Part shown: positions 44,972 through 52,609 of the stretch, in pieces
How positions within the stretch are numbered: position 1 is the stretch's first letter
Layout: every line of letters starts with the position of its first letter
Assembly: GCA_963847665.1 (NCBI GenBank)
Contig: CAWKAO010000007.1
Location: 62,001 to 126,000, forward strand
DNA length: 64,000 nt
Direction: 5' to 3'
From: CAWKAO01 sp963847665
Lineage (GTDB): Bacteria; Actinomycetota; Humimicrobiia; Humimicrobiales; Humimicrobiaceae
Position numbers and translations under genes: made by a program
The notes under the pieces: generated by a model
The model's database searches: none
Told to the model about the DNA's origin: nothing
Seen by the model: the letters and a program-made list of their open reading frames with translations, nothing else

Positions 44972-45000
44972 TTGACAATTATATCAATAAATGTTATATA
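44972..45000 (+). promoter_or_regulatory. Promoter of the second tad unit (flp2)
   Basis: Perfect TTGACA (44972-44977), a 17-nt spacer and TATATA (44995-45000). Transcription would begin about 33 nt before leader copy B. Confidence 0.7.
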
Positions 45001-45039
45001 TTAAAAAATAAAAAAATAATAATAGATATATCAATAAAT

Positions 45040-45130
45040 TAGATGCTTTGATGCTTTTTCCTTAACTGGACGCTTGGAGAAAGTGGAGCAAGTAGCGTAA
45101 CCGACTAATCATAGTCGGTTTTTTGTTTTT
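45040..45130 (+). ncRNA. 91-nt structured leader / candidate riboswitch, copy B (flp2-tad operon)
   Basis: Same length and layout as copy A. Helix 1 here is CTTTTTCC (45054-45061) with GGAGAAAG (45076-45083), eight pairs with one G-U. Compared with copy A, two pairs are swapped in a compensatory way (A-T to T-A, C-G to T-A) and one becomes G-U. Helix 2 (ACGCTTG at 45070-45076 with CAA at 45089-45091 and GCGT at 45095-45098) is invariant. The two helices could overlap at G45076, so the extended helix 1 and helix 2 may compete. The terminator ends 38 nt before the flp2 ATG. Confidence 0.75.
45099..45130 (+). terminator. Intrinsic terminator of leader copy B
   Basis: AACCGACTA (45099-45107), ATCA loop, TAGTCGGTT (45112-45120), then TTTTGTTTTT. 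Identical to the terminator of copy A, and located between promoter and flp2. Confidence 0.88.
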
Positions 45131-45168
45131 AACAAATTGCTTGAGTATTTGTGAGGGAGGTGAAAAAG

Positions 45169-45360
45169 ATGAAGAAATTTTTTACAAAAGTAGCGTACTA
45201 TCTTACCAAGAGAGAGAAAGGTGCAACAGCAGTAGAATATGCACTGATAGTCGCTCTCATAGCGCTTGCAATAGTAGTAGCAGTAACAGCAGTAGGTGGT
45301 GGTTTGAACACAGCATTTACAAATATTGCAACCCAGGTCGAAGGCGCATTCGGCAGCTAA
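45169..45360 (+). CDS. flp: Flp-type pilin, copy 2
   Basis: Identical in protein and DNA to copy 1 (63 aa, G/ATAVEYALIV cleavage site). This copy is under the leader-terminator element at 45040-45130 and heads the operon with the Tad motor genes. The GAGGGAGGTG ribosome site is the same. Confidence 0.95.
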   Translation: MKKFFTKVAYYLTKREKGATAVEYALIVALIALAIVVAVTAVGGGLNTAFTNIATQVEGAFGS

Positions 45361-45392
45361 GAGACAGAATCCTATACGTAGGATGTAGTTAT

Positions 45393-45433
45393 TGATATCC
45401 AGTGATATAAAAGAGTTGTATCACTGGATATCA
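45393..45433 (+). other. 15-bp RNA hairpin between flp and tadE, copy 2
   Basis: Same stem as in copy 1 (GATATCCAGTGATA with its complement, 11-nt loop), preceded at about 45369-45384 by the small UACG-loop hairpin. No T-run. Confidence 0.65.
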
Positions 45434-45451
45434 TAGTCTAAGAGGACTGAT

Positions 45452-45919
45452 GTGACAATAAGGAATAAAAAGCGGTTAATACTTATAAAAAGTAATGGTT
45501 TAGAAAACAATAAAAAATATATTGAAATGCTAAAAAAAATGATCAAGAGACTTAAAATAAGAAATCAGAAAGGTGCTACAGCGGTAGAATTTGCCCTGAT
45601 ACTTCCTATTCTGGTCATGATGCTTTTCGGTATATTCCAATTTGGCATTGTATATAATAACTGGATAGCACTGACCCATGCAGCAAGAGAGGGAGCAAGG
45701 CTTGCTGCGGTTGGCGCATACAGTGAACAGGCTGTCATGGATAGTGCACCTTCAGTAACTATTGGAAACATTAATATTTCAGGACAGGATGGAAATATCG
45801 GCGACCCCGTGACCGTAACCGTCCAGGGAACCGTGCTTGATGTCCAGATCCCTTTTGTTGGCGGATGGCCCATCCAGCTGGAGAGTACCGCAACCATGAG
45901 GATAGAACAGACTGAATAA
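45452..45919 (+). CDS. tadE: TadE-like minor pseudopilin, copy 2
   Basis: 155 residues from a GTG with AGAGG 6 nt upstream; the leader before the NQKG/ATAVEFALILP cleavage site is about 40 residues, 25 longer than in copy 1. An internal ATG at 45527 corresponds to the copy 1 start. The mature part is nearly identical to copy 1. Expected to be processed by a prepilin peptidase (TadV/CpaA), whose gene is not in this window. Confidence 0.88.
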   Translation: MTIRNKKRLILIKSNGLENNKKYIEMLKKMIKRLKIRNQKGATAVEFALILPILVMMLFGIFQFGIVYNNWIALTHAAREGARLAAVGAYSEQAVMDSAPSVTIGNINISGQDGNIGDPVTVTVQGTVLDVQIPFVGGWPIQLESTATMRIEQTE

Positions 45920-46127
45920 AGCCGATTTAATATTATTTGGTTTTACTTTGTAAATCAAAGATTGGTTTCTTATTCAGTATCCTTTTTTCTTTATATCAGC
46001 TTTCAAAAAACATCCAAAAAAAACTTCTAAAAATATAAAAAATATTCTAAACATTTTTATAAACTTACCGATATATATAAATAGATATAAAATTTTAATT
46101 AATATTTAAACTTATGAGGAGATATTA

Positions 46128-47030
46128 ATGAAGATAAGAATTGTTTTACTTATACTGGCTATAGTATTTGGAATAGCGGCAGTTTTTGGAGTAATGATAT
46201 ATTTAAACAATGTAAGATCCAAAGTAGAAGCAGACACAGAACTTTCTGAAGTACTTATTGCTTCAGAGGATATCATCGAAAACACCTCGGTAAGCGACAT
46301 GCTTTCAAAGAGTCTGGTCGAAACAAAACAGATGCCAAAGAAGTATATTATAGAGAGTGCTCTAAATACACTTGAAAAATATGATGGGTATGTAGCCAAG
46401 TCATCGATCAGCAAAGGTGAGCAGATCACTCCTCCAAAACTTATAAAACTTGAAGATGTAAGAATATCTTTTACAGTGCCAGAAGGTAAGGTCGCTGTAT
46501 CTATCCCATATGATGTAGTAAGAAGCGTTTCAAATTTCCTTAAACCCGGTGATAAAGTTAACGTGATCGCTACTTTTGAACCTGGAGATCAGGACATTGT
46601 TATATTTAATAAAGAGATAATCGCGCAATTACTTCTTGACTTAGAGAAGGAAAAAACTGCAACTGATGGGACCACAACAGATTCTACACCAACAGATTTT
46701 GGCTTCCCATCAAAGTTTTCACTTGATGAATCAGATTTTATAGTCTTTCCACTCACAAAAATAATCCTGTGGAACATAGAGGTGCTGCATATAGGTTATC
46801 AGGTTGCAGAAGTCAGTACTGCTACAATACAGGACCAGAGTACTATCACAAATTCTGATAAAAAAACAATTGAAGAAGTAAAGACTGTGACCGTTGCTGT
46901 AACACCTGAAGAGTCTGAAAGGCTTGTCTTTACCTATGAAGTTGGTAAAGCCTGGTTATCACTTGTACCTGCCGGAGGCATTGAAGAACAGGAGACTCCT
47001 GGCAAAAACTATCTTAATATCATAGATTGA
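46128..47030 (+). CDS. cpaB: CpaB/RcpC Flp pilus assembly protein
   Basis: A 300-residue protein with an N-terminal membrane helix (IVLLILAIVFGIAAVFGVMIYL) and an SAF-like domain (LVETKQMPKKYI, YVAKSSISKGEQITPPKLI, VSIPYDVVRSVSNFLKPGDKVNVIATF). The C-terminal half, with VTVAVTPEESERLVFTYEVGKAWLSLVPAG, is typical of CpaB. In diderms it works with the secretin RcpA, which is absent here. TATGAGGAG precedes the ATG. The 208-bp gap 45920-46127 before it is AT-rich with no feature. Confidence 0.9.
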   Translation: MKIRIVLLILAIVFGIAAVFGVMIYLNNVRSKVEADTELSEVLIASEDIIENTSVSDMLSKSLVETKQMPKKYIIESALNTLEKYDGYVAKSSISKGEQITPPKLIKLEDVRISFTVPEGKVAVSIPYDVVRSVSNFLKPGDKVNVIATFEPGDQDIVIFNKEIIAQLLLDLEKEKTATDGTTTDSTPTDFGFPSKFSLDESDFIVFPLTKIILWNIEVLHIGYQVAEVSTATIQDQSTITNSDKKTIEEVKTVTVAVTPEESERLVFTYEVGKAWLSLVPAGGIEEQETPGKNYLNIID

Positions 47031-47113
47031 TCGACCAAAGTAATATGAGTAATAAATGTTTGTCAAAATAATTAAAAACGTTTATAGATTTTTAAAAACT
47101 TTAGAGGTTTAAG

Positions 47114-48268
47114 ATGAAAAAAATCCCAGTAGTTATAATAGATAAAGACCAGAAGATAATAGATAAGTGCATAGGTATGCTCGAAAACTTATCAAATACT
47201 GGAAGCATCAAGTACAGTGATAATTTATATGACATAGAAGTAATACTCGTAAAGAAAGCACCAATTGTAGTAATAGTGGGTCCCTCATATGAACTATCAG
47301 ATCTTGAAGAACTCGTCAGTCATTATAGCAAAGCATTGACCAACGTAAGGATAATATTGTTATCAAGGGATATGGATTCAAATCTTCTAAGATCTGCCAT
47401 CAGGTTTAATATACACGATGTTCTTGAATATCCTTTTAATGAAAAAGACCTGATAGATTCTTTTAGGAGAGTCGAAGAAGTATTTGGTGAGTCAGGGGAG
47501 ATAGCCAGGAGTGATTCTCATAAATGTTCAAAGATAATGTTTTTTAGCACTAAGGGTGGTTCAGGCAATTCTTTCCTGGCAATAAATTTTGCTATCGCAT
47601 TAAAAGACAGGATGCAAAATGATAATGTGACTATTTTTGACCTTAATTATCAATTTGGTGATGTTGCGCTGATGTTGAATATTTACCCAAAAAATACTAT
47701 TTTCGATCTTATGGGGATCGGCAAATATGATGATGATACACTTGAAATATTTCTTACTTCCCATAGTTCAGGTGTAAAAATATTGCCTTCACCAATAGAC
47801 CCTTCTCAGGGTGAGACTATTGATGTCGATGTTACTTTGAAAGTCATTGAAGCACTGGGCAGGATCAATGACCACATTGTGATAGATGCCCCCTTTGGCT
47901 TTTCGGAATCAGTACTGTCACTTATAGAAAATATAGATTATGTTTTTCTTGTTGCAACGAAGGATGTCCCTAGTGTAAAAAATCTTAAGATATGTCTTCA
48001 GCTGCTGGATAGACTCAGGTTCCCTAAAGAAAAAATATTTGTAGTTTTGAACAGGGCTGATAGCAAAGTAGATATTGATACAGATGAAATAGAAAAGACT
48101 ATTCAAAAGAAAATTGATATCAAAGTCCCGAGTGACAGAATGATAACCTTAAGCGTAAATAAAGGTTCACCAATTGTTTTAAGTTCTCCACGTTCAACGG
48201 TGGCAAAAAGTATACAGAACATGGTCGACATACTTTTACCATCCAAGGAAAAGGTAAGGATAAAATAA
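47114..48268 (+). CDS. cpaE: CpaE/TadZ-like pilus localisation ATPase
   Basis: A 384-residue protein: an N-terminal receiver-like domain (about 5-120, PVVIIDKDQKIIDKC, VIILLSRDM-type strands) then a MinD/ParA-like domain. The deviant Walker A reads FFSTKGGSGNSFLAINFA (about 144-161): the signature lysine of KGG is present, but the usual second lysine of KGGxGKS is asparagine. Further motifs: DLNYQFGDVALML and HIVIDAPFGFSESVL. TadZ proteins place the Tad machine at a cell pole; ATP hydrolysis may be reduced here. Confidence 0.88.
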   Translation: MKKIPVVIIDKDQKIIDKCIGMLENLSNTGSIKYSDNLYDIEVILVKKAPIVVIVGPSYELSDLEELVSHYSKALTNVRIILLSRDMDSNLLRSAIRFNIHDVLEYPFNEKDLIDSFRRVEEVFGESGEIARSDSHKCSKIMFFSTKGGSGNSFLAINFAIALKDRMQNDNVTIFDLNYQFGDVALMLNIYPKNTIFDLMGIGKYDDDTLEIFLTSHSSGVKILPSPIDPSQGETIDVDVTLKVIEALGRINDHIVIDAPFGFSESVLSLIENIDYVFLVATKDVPSVKNLKICLQLLDRLRFPKEKIFVVLNRADSKVDIDTDEIEKTIQKKIDIKVPSDRMITLSVNKGSPIVLSSPRSTVAKSIQNMVDILLPSKEKVRIK

Positions 48269-48299
48269 TAAATTTTTTAAAGTTTGAGGGAGAATAAGT

Positions 48300-49655
48300 A
48301 TGGGATTACAGGAAAAGATTAAGACACTTAAAGAGATTGATAATAATTTTTCTATAAATAATACGGAAACACTCTCCTTAAGAGCAAAGCGTATTGAAGA
48401 AGTAAAAAAGAGCATACACGAAAAATTAATAGATGAACTTGCAGATGTGATCTATAAAAAAAATATTAGTGATAGTGACCTGAAAGTCAAAGTCTCTTCG
48501 AACGCTCAGTCTATGGTATATGCGAGTGATTTTCCACTGACTCACGATGAAAGAACAAAAATAATATCAGAAATAACAGATGATGTTGTGGGTTATGGCC
48601 CAATAGAAGATTTTTTAAGAGATAAAGAAGTGACAGAAATAATGATAAATAATCCTTCGACTATATACGTAGAAAAATTTGGGAAAATAACAAAGACAAA
48701 TAAATCATTTATCGATACAAATCATTTGATGCGGATAATCGATAAGATTGTTAGCAGGATAGGCAGAAGAGTCGACGAAGCTTCACCTTACGTAGATGCA
48801 AGGCTTCCCGACGGTTCAAGAGTAAATATCATAGTAAGTCCCCTTGTCCTTAATGGTCCCACTATGACTATTAGAAAGTTTTCTGCAGATCCATTTACAA
48901 TCCATGATCTTATACAGATGAACACTATAACGAGTAAAGTCGCTGATTTTCTTAAAGCCTGTGTAAAAGGTAGGATGAATATTTTGATAAGCGGAGGAAC
49001 CGGTACAGGTAAGACGACTTTATTGAATGTTTTGTCTTCATTTATTCCTGGTGATGAAAGAATTATAACAATAGAAGATGCAGCAGAACTACAGCTAAAC
49101 CAGAGCCATGTTATAAGGTTGGAATCGAGACCGCCAAATATAGAGGGTAAAGGCCAGATAACCATAAGAAATCTGGTAACGAATGCACTTAGAATGAGGC
49201 CGGACAGAATCGTAGTAGGTGAAGTCCGTTCAGGAGAGGCACTTGATATGTTACAGGCTATGAACACTGGTCATGACGGAAGCCTGGGTACAGTCCATGC
49301 GAATTCACCAAGAGACGTACTTTCAAGACTTGAGACAATGGTACTTATGGCGGGGGTCGAACTTCCTGTAAAAGCTATCAGGGAACAAATATCATCAGCT
49401 ATTAACCTGGTAGTGCATCTTGGAAGGCTTAAAGATGGCTCAAGAAAGGTTACAAAGGTAACCGAAGTCCAATCAATGGAGGGAGATGTTATTACCCTTC
49501 AGGATATATTCCTGTTCGATTATTCCAAAGGTATGGATAAAAACGGCAGGTTTCTCGGTACTCTTCAATCTACTGGGTTACGGCCAAAATTTGCATTGAG
49601 GCTGCATGATCTTGGTGTTGAATTCTCCAGCAAGCAATTTGCATCAGATGATTAA
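48300..49655 (+). CDS. cpaF: CpaF/TadA secretion ATPase
   Basis: A 451-residue type II/IV secretion hexameric ATPase powering Flp pilus assembly. Motifs: EIMINNPSTIYVEKFGKI, RIGRRVDEASPYVDARLPDGSRVNI, Walker A GGTGTGKTTLL (about 231-241), ITIEDAAELQL (Asp box), Walker B region RIVVGEVRSGEALDMLQAMNTGHDGSLGTVHA with the His box. GAGGGAGAATA precedes the ATG. Complete family length. Confidence 0.95.
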   Translation: MGLQEKIKTLKEIDNNFSINNTETLSLRAKRIEEVKKSIHEKLIDELADVIYKKNISDSDLKVKVSSNAQSMVYASDFPLTHDERTKIISEITDDVVGYGPIEDFLRDKEVTEIMINNPSTIYVEKFGKITKTNKSFIDTNHLMRIIDKIVSRIGRRVDEASPYVDARLPDGSRVNIIVSPLVLNGPTMTIRKFSADPFTIHDLIQMNTITSKVADFLKACVKGRMNILISGGTGTGKTTLLNVLSSFIPGDERIITIEDAAELQLNQSHVIRLESRPPNIEGKGQITIRNLVTNALRMRPDRIVVGEVRSGEALDMLQAMNTGHDGSLGTVHANSPRDVLSRLETMVLMAGVELPVKAIREQISSAINLVVHLGRLKDGSRKVTKVTEVQSMEGDVITLQDIFLFDYSKGMDKNGRFLGTLQSTGLRPKFALRLHDLGVEFSSKQFASDD

Positions 49656-49674
49656 TTGAGGCAAGGAGTAAAAT

Positions 49675-51666
49675 ATGATGAGCAAACGTAAAATAAAATT
49701 ATTTATATCTTATGCCATAGCCGCATTTTTATTGCTATTCTGTCTTTTGCCGGCTGGATTGATCTATGGTGAAAATGAAGGAGTTTCCGATAATATCATA
49801 ATAAAAGAGACCGATACTGCGGGTTTTCCTAACATAAGCATTTACCTTAATTTTAAAGAAGATTCGCCGCTGGGATTAACTGATCTAAGTGAAGATAATT
49901 TCACTATAAATGAAAATGGCAATTTAATAACTGGTTTTGAAGTAAAAAAAGTCGGTGAAATAAGTGAACCTTCTGGTATAGCGCTTGTACTGGATACCAG
50001 CGGAAGTATGAAGGGTGAACCGATCGAGAACCTGAAAATCGCTGCATCGGTATTCATAGATAAAATGCGTGATATTGATAAGATAGCGACTATCGGATTT
50101 GCTGACAAAGCCGTTGTTTTTTCAGGTTTTACTTCTGACAGGGAAACACTTAAAAGCTCGATAGATAATATTACTGCAGGAGGAGAAACTGCACTGTTTG
50201 ACGGGATAGATGAGGGTCTTAAACTACTTGAAAGTACTGAAGGAATAAGACATAAATATCTTGTCGTTCTATCTGACGGCACAGATACTGTAAGCATTAA
50301 TACTATTGAAGCTATATTAGAGCATGCCGTAGCCGGCAACATAACTGTTTATTCTGTCGCATTATTGTCGGATGAGTTTAATCCTGAAGACCTTGAAAGG
50401 ATAGCTACCAGTACAAGCGGTGAGCTTTTACAGACAATCGATCCTTCTGAGTTGACAGAAACATATTCAATTATATCAGGCAAGATCAGAAATCAATACA
50501 AGATCATATATAAAAGCCTATCTTCCAATTCAGAAAGCTTTAATACAACTATTACCATTTCCAATATGGGAATGGTCGAATCTACTGAAGTGAACTATGA
50601 TAATCCTTTTTTCACTTTTTCAGACAGTACAGTGACTTCCAGCGCCCAGGCGTCCCAATCTCTCGCAAAAGCTATGATATTTGATAAATGGTGGATCAAA
50701 CTTATCATATATCTTTTTATCTTTATAAGTGTGACAGTATTTTTATATATCGGTTCCACTATCATGGTACCAAACAAAGGAGATCTTAAAAACAGGACCG
50801 ATCAATATTTTTATAACATCAACGGTGCCCAGGGATCGGTTGAGGGTGATGAACAAAAAATAAGAACCGGGATCTTTAGTAGATTAGCAAGACTGAATAC
50901 AAGGAAACCCATTAAGAACGGATTTGCGGTTCTATTTGAAGAAAAACTTAAAAGGGCCGGTTTAAATGTAAGTGGGTCAAAATTTGTATTTATGCATATT
51001 GTCTCTGTAATAATAGTAACTACAGGAGTTTATATACTGACAAAAAATTTATTGATGACTCTTGCATTAGTGCTGGTAGTAATATTTTTACCCTTTCTTT
51101 TTATTAATTTTAAGGTCTCAGCAAAGATAAAAAAATTCAATGAACAACTGCCTGATACCCTACAGCTTGTAGAGGGAGCATTAAAAGCAGGCTACAGCCT
51201 GAACCAGTCTCTATCAATGGTAATAAATGAGACCAAACCACCGATCTCAGAAGAGTTCAAAACAACACTTAATGAAATAAGAATGGGTCAGACAGAGAAG
51301 GCTGCTCTGGAAAATATGGCAAAAAGGATACATAGCGAGCTTTTCGACTGGGTAGTACTTGCAATAAATATTCAGCGAGATGTAGGAGGTAACCTTGCAG
51401 AAATAATGGATATCATTGCAAACACTATTAGGGACAAAGAAAAAGTAATGCGGCAGATAAAATCCCTGACAGCTGAAGGTAAGCTTTCTGCATATATATT
51501 AATAGGGCTGCCGATTATTGTGGGTATTGCTCTTTCAGTACTTAACAGAAGCTATATCAATGTCTTATTTACAACAACGATAGGGTTTATGTTACTTTTT
51601 CTTGCAGGATTTTTGATGATAATTGGCGTTGTATGGATCATGAGGATAATAAAAATAGATTATTAA
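49675..51666 (+). CDS. tadB: vWA domain fused to TadB (T2SF) pilus platform protein
   Basis: A 663-residue fusion. A signal peptide (about 1-30) is followed by an extracytoplasmic vWA domain (about 95-275) with an intact MIDAS start LVLDTSGSMKG, TAGGETALFDG and VLSDGTDT. A membrane helix (about 340-362) and a basic cytoplasmic linker come next. The T2SSF/TadB domain (about 485-600, FNEQLPDTLQLVEGALKAGYSLNQSLSMV, FDWVVLAINIQRDVGGNLAEIMDIIA) lies between helices at about 440-480 and 605-660. TadB forms the inner membrane platform with TadC. The extracytoplasmic adhesion/metal-binding domain on the platform is unusual. AAGGAGTAAAAT precedes the ATG. Confidence 0.9.
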   Translation: MMSKRKIKLFISYAIAAFLLLFCLLPAGLIYGENEGVSDNIIIKETDTAGFPNISIYLNFKEDSPLGLTDLSEDNFTINENGNLITGFEVKKVGEISEPSGIALVLDTSGSMKGEPIENLKIAASVFIDKMRDIDKIATIGFADKAVVFSGFTSDRETLKSSIDNITAGGETALFDGIDEGLKLLESTEGIRHKYLVVLSDGTDTVSINTIEAILEHAVAGNITVYSVALLSDEFNPEDLERIATSTSGELLQTIDPSELTETYSIISGKIRNQYKIIYKSLSSNSESFNTTITISNMGMVESTEVNYDNPFFTFSDSTVTSSAQASQSLAKAMIFDKWWIKLIIYLFIFISVTVFLYIGSTIMVPNKGDLKNRTDQYFYNINGAQGSVEGDEQKIRTGIFSRLARLNTRKPIKNGFAVLFEEKLKRAGLNVSGSKFVFMHIVSVIIVTTGVYILTKNLLMTLALVLVVIFLPFLFINFKVSAKIKKFNEQLPDTLQLVEGALKAGYSLNQSLSMVINETKPPISEEFKTTLNEIRMGQTEKAALENMAKRIHSELFDWVVLAINIQRDVGGNLAEIMDIIANTIRDKEKVMRQIKSLTAEGKLSAYILIGLPIIVGIALSVLNRSYINVLFTTTIGFMLLFLAGFLMIIGVVWIMRIIKIDY

Positions 51667-51686
51667 TACTGGAGGTATAGATAAAA

Positions 51687-52607
51687 ATGAATACTTATTT
51701 AATAATGGGCGCAGTTTTTATTGCAGTCTTTTCAACGGTTCTTTTTTTCTTGATACCTGCTATGCGGAAGAGTGATCCAAGAAAAAACCTGTCCAGGTTA
51801 GAAGGGTATAATACTCTTCGAAGTCAAGGCTTACAGGATAGTTCTTCAAGTAATTCTTTTGTTACAGTTTTTAAAAAAGTGCTGGCCGGTATGCGCAGGA
51901 TACTGCCAAAAAACCTTGTTGAGTCTGTAAGGGGAAGATTGGAACTAGCAGGGATACAGGATGTATTGAGGGTAGATGTATTCCTTGCGATAAAATTCTT
52001 CTTCCCATTTATTTTTCTCTTTTTATTAGTTTTTTTGATGCTTTTTTTTGAGATACCTCCGATTTTACGGATAATACTGGTTGTAATAATACCAATTACT
52101 TATATCATTCCTGATTACTATCTTAAAGGCAGGACAGCAAAGCGCCAGGATGAGGTTAGGAGAAGCTTACCCAATGCACTGGACCTCCTGACAATAAGTG
52201 TTGAAGCGGGCCTTGGTTTTGACCAGGCACTTTTTAAAGTCTCGGATAATATAAAGGGAGCTCTTGGCGATGAATTTAAGAGGACTTTAAGAGAACTTGA
52301 AATCGGTATTGCCAGAAAGCAGGCTTTGCAGAACTTGAGCAGAAGAACTGATGTCACGGAATTAAATACTTTTTTATTTTCAATTATACAGGCCGATATT
52401 TTTGGTATCTCTGTCGGCAAGGTGCTGAGGGTGCAATCTGCTGAAATGAGGATGAAGAGAAAACAGCTGGCAGAAGAAAAGGGTATGAAAGCACCTGTCA
52501 AACTGGTTTTTCCGACTATACTCTTTCTATTTCCTGCATTAATGGTCATTGTGCTGGGACCTGCAGCGCTTAGAATATGGGATACACTAAAAGTACTTAC
52601 GGGGTAA
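51687..52607 (+). CDS. tadC: TadC pilus platform protein
   Basis: A 306-residue T2SSF-domain membrane protein. An N-terminal helix, two helices at about 95-140 (FFPFIFLFLLVFLMLFFE, IILVVIIPITYIIPDYYL), the cytoplasmic T2SF domain (RRSLPNALDLLTISVEAGLGFDQALFKVSDNI, FLFSIIQADIFGISVGKVLRVQSAEMRMKRKQLAEEKGMKAPVKLVFP) and a C-terminal helix. Forms the platform together with the TadB fusion. Confidence 0.93.
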   Translation: MNTYLIMGAVFIAVFSTVLFFLIPAMRKSDPRKNLSRLEGYNTLRSQGLQDSSSSNSFVTVFKKVLAGMRRILPKNLVESVRGRLELAGIQDVLRVDVFLAIKFFFPFIFLFLLVFLMLFFEIPPILRIILVVIIPITYIIPDYYLKGRTAKRQDEVRRSLPNALDLLTISVEAGLGFDQALFKVSDNIKGALGDEFKRTLRELEIGIARKQALQNLSRRTDVTELNTFLFSIIQADIFGISVGKVLRVQSAEMRMKRKQLAEEKGMKAPVKLVFPTILFLFPALMVIVLGPAALRIWDTLKVLTG

Positions 52608-52609
52608 TT

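Larger units (their letters stand above)
45143..45973 (+). repeat. Direct repeat copy 2 (flp-tadE cassette)
   Basis: Second copy of the cassette at 39582-40413, same orientation, offset about 5.56 kb. It begins at GAGTATTTGTGAGGGAGG and ends at GGTTTCTTAT, after which the flanks are unrelated. Confidence 0.95.

Noticed and set aside
45040..45098. Match of the leader (GGACGC and GTAGCG segments) to the class I c-di-GMP aptamer
   Set aside because: Two short words recur, but the GGGCAAACC part, the spacing and the tetraloop-receptor layout are absent, so I do not call it a known class.
44417..45130. The inverted 91-nt copies as terminal repeats of a MITE or insertion sequence
   Set aside because: No transposase, no target-site duplication was seen, the copies sit precisely between promoters and start codons, and the differences fall in pairing segments. 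RNA function explains more, although a mobile origin is not excluded.
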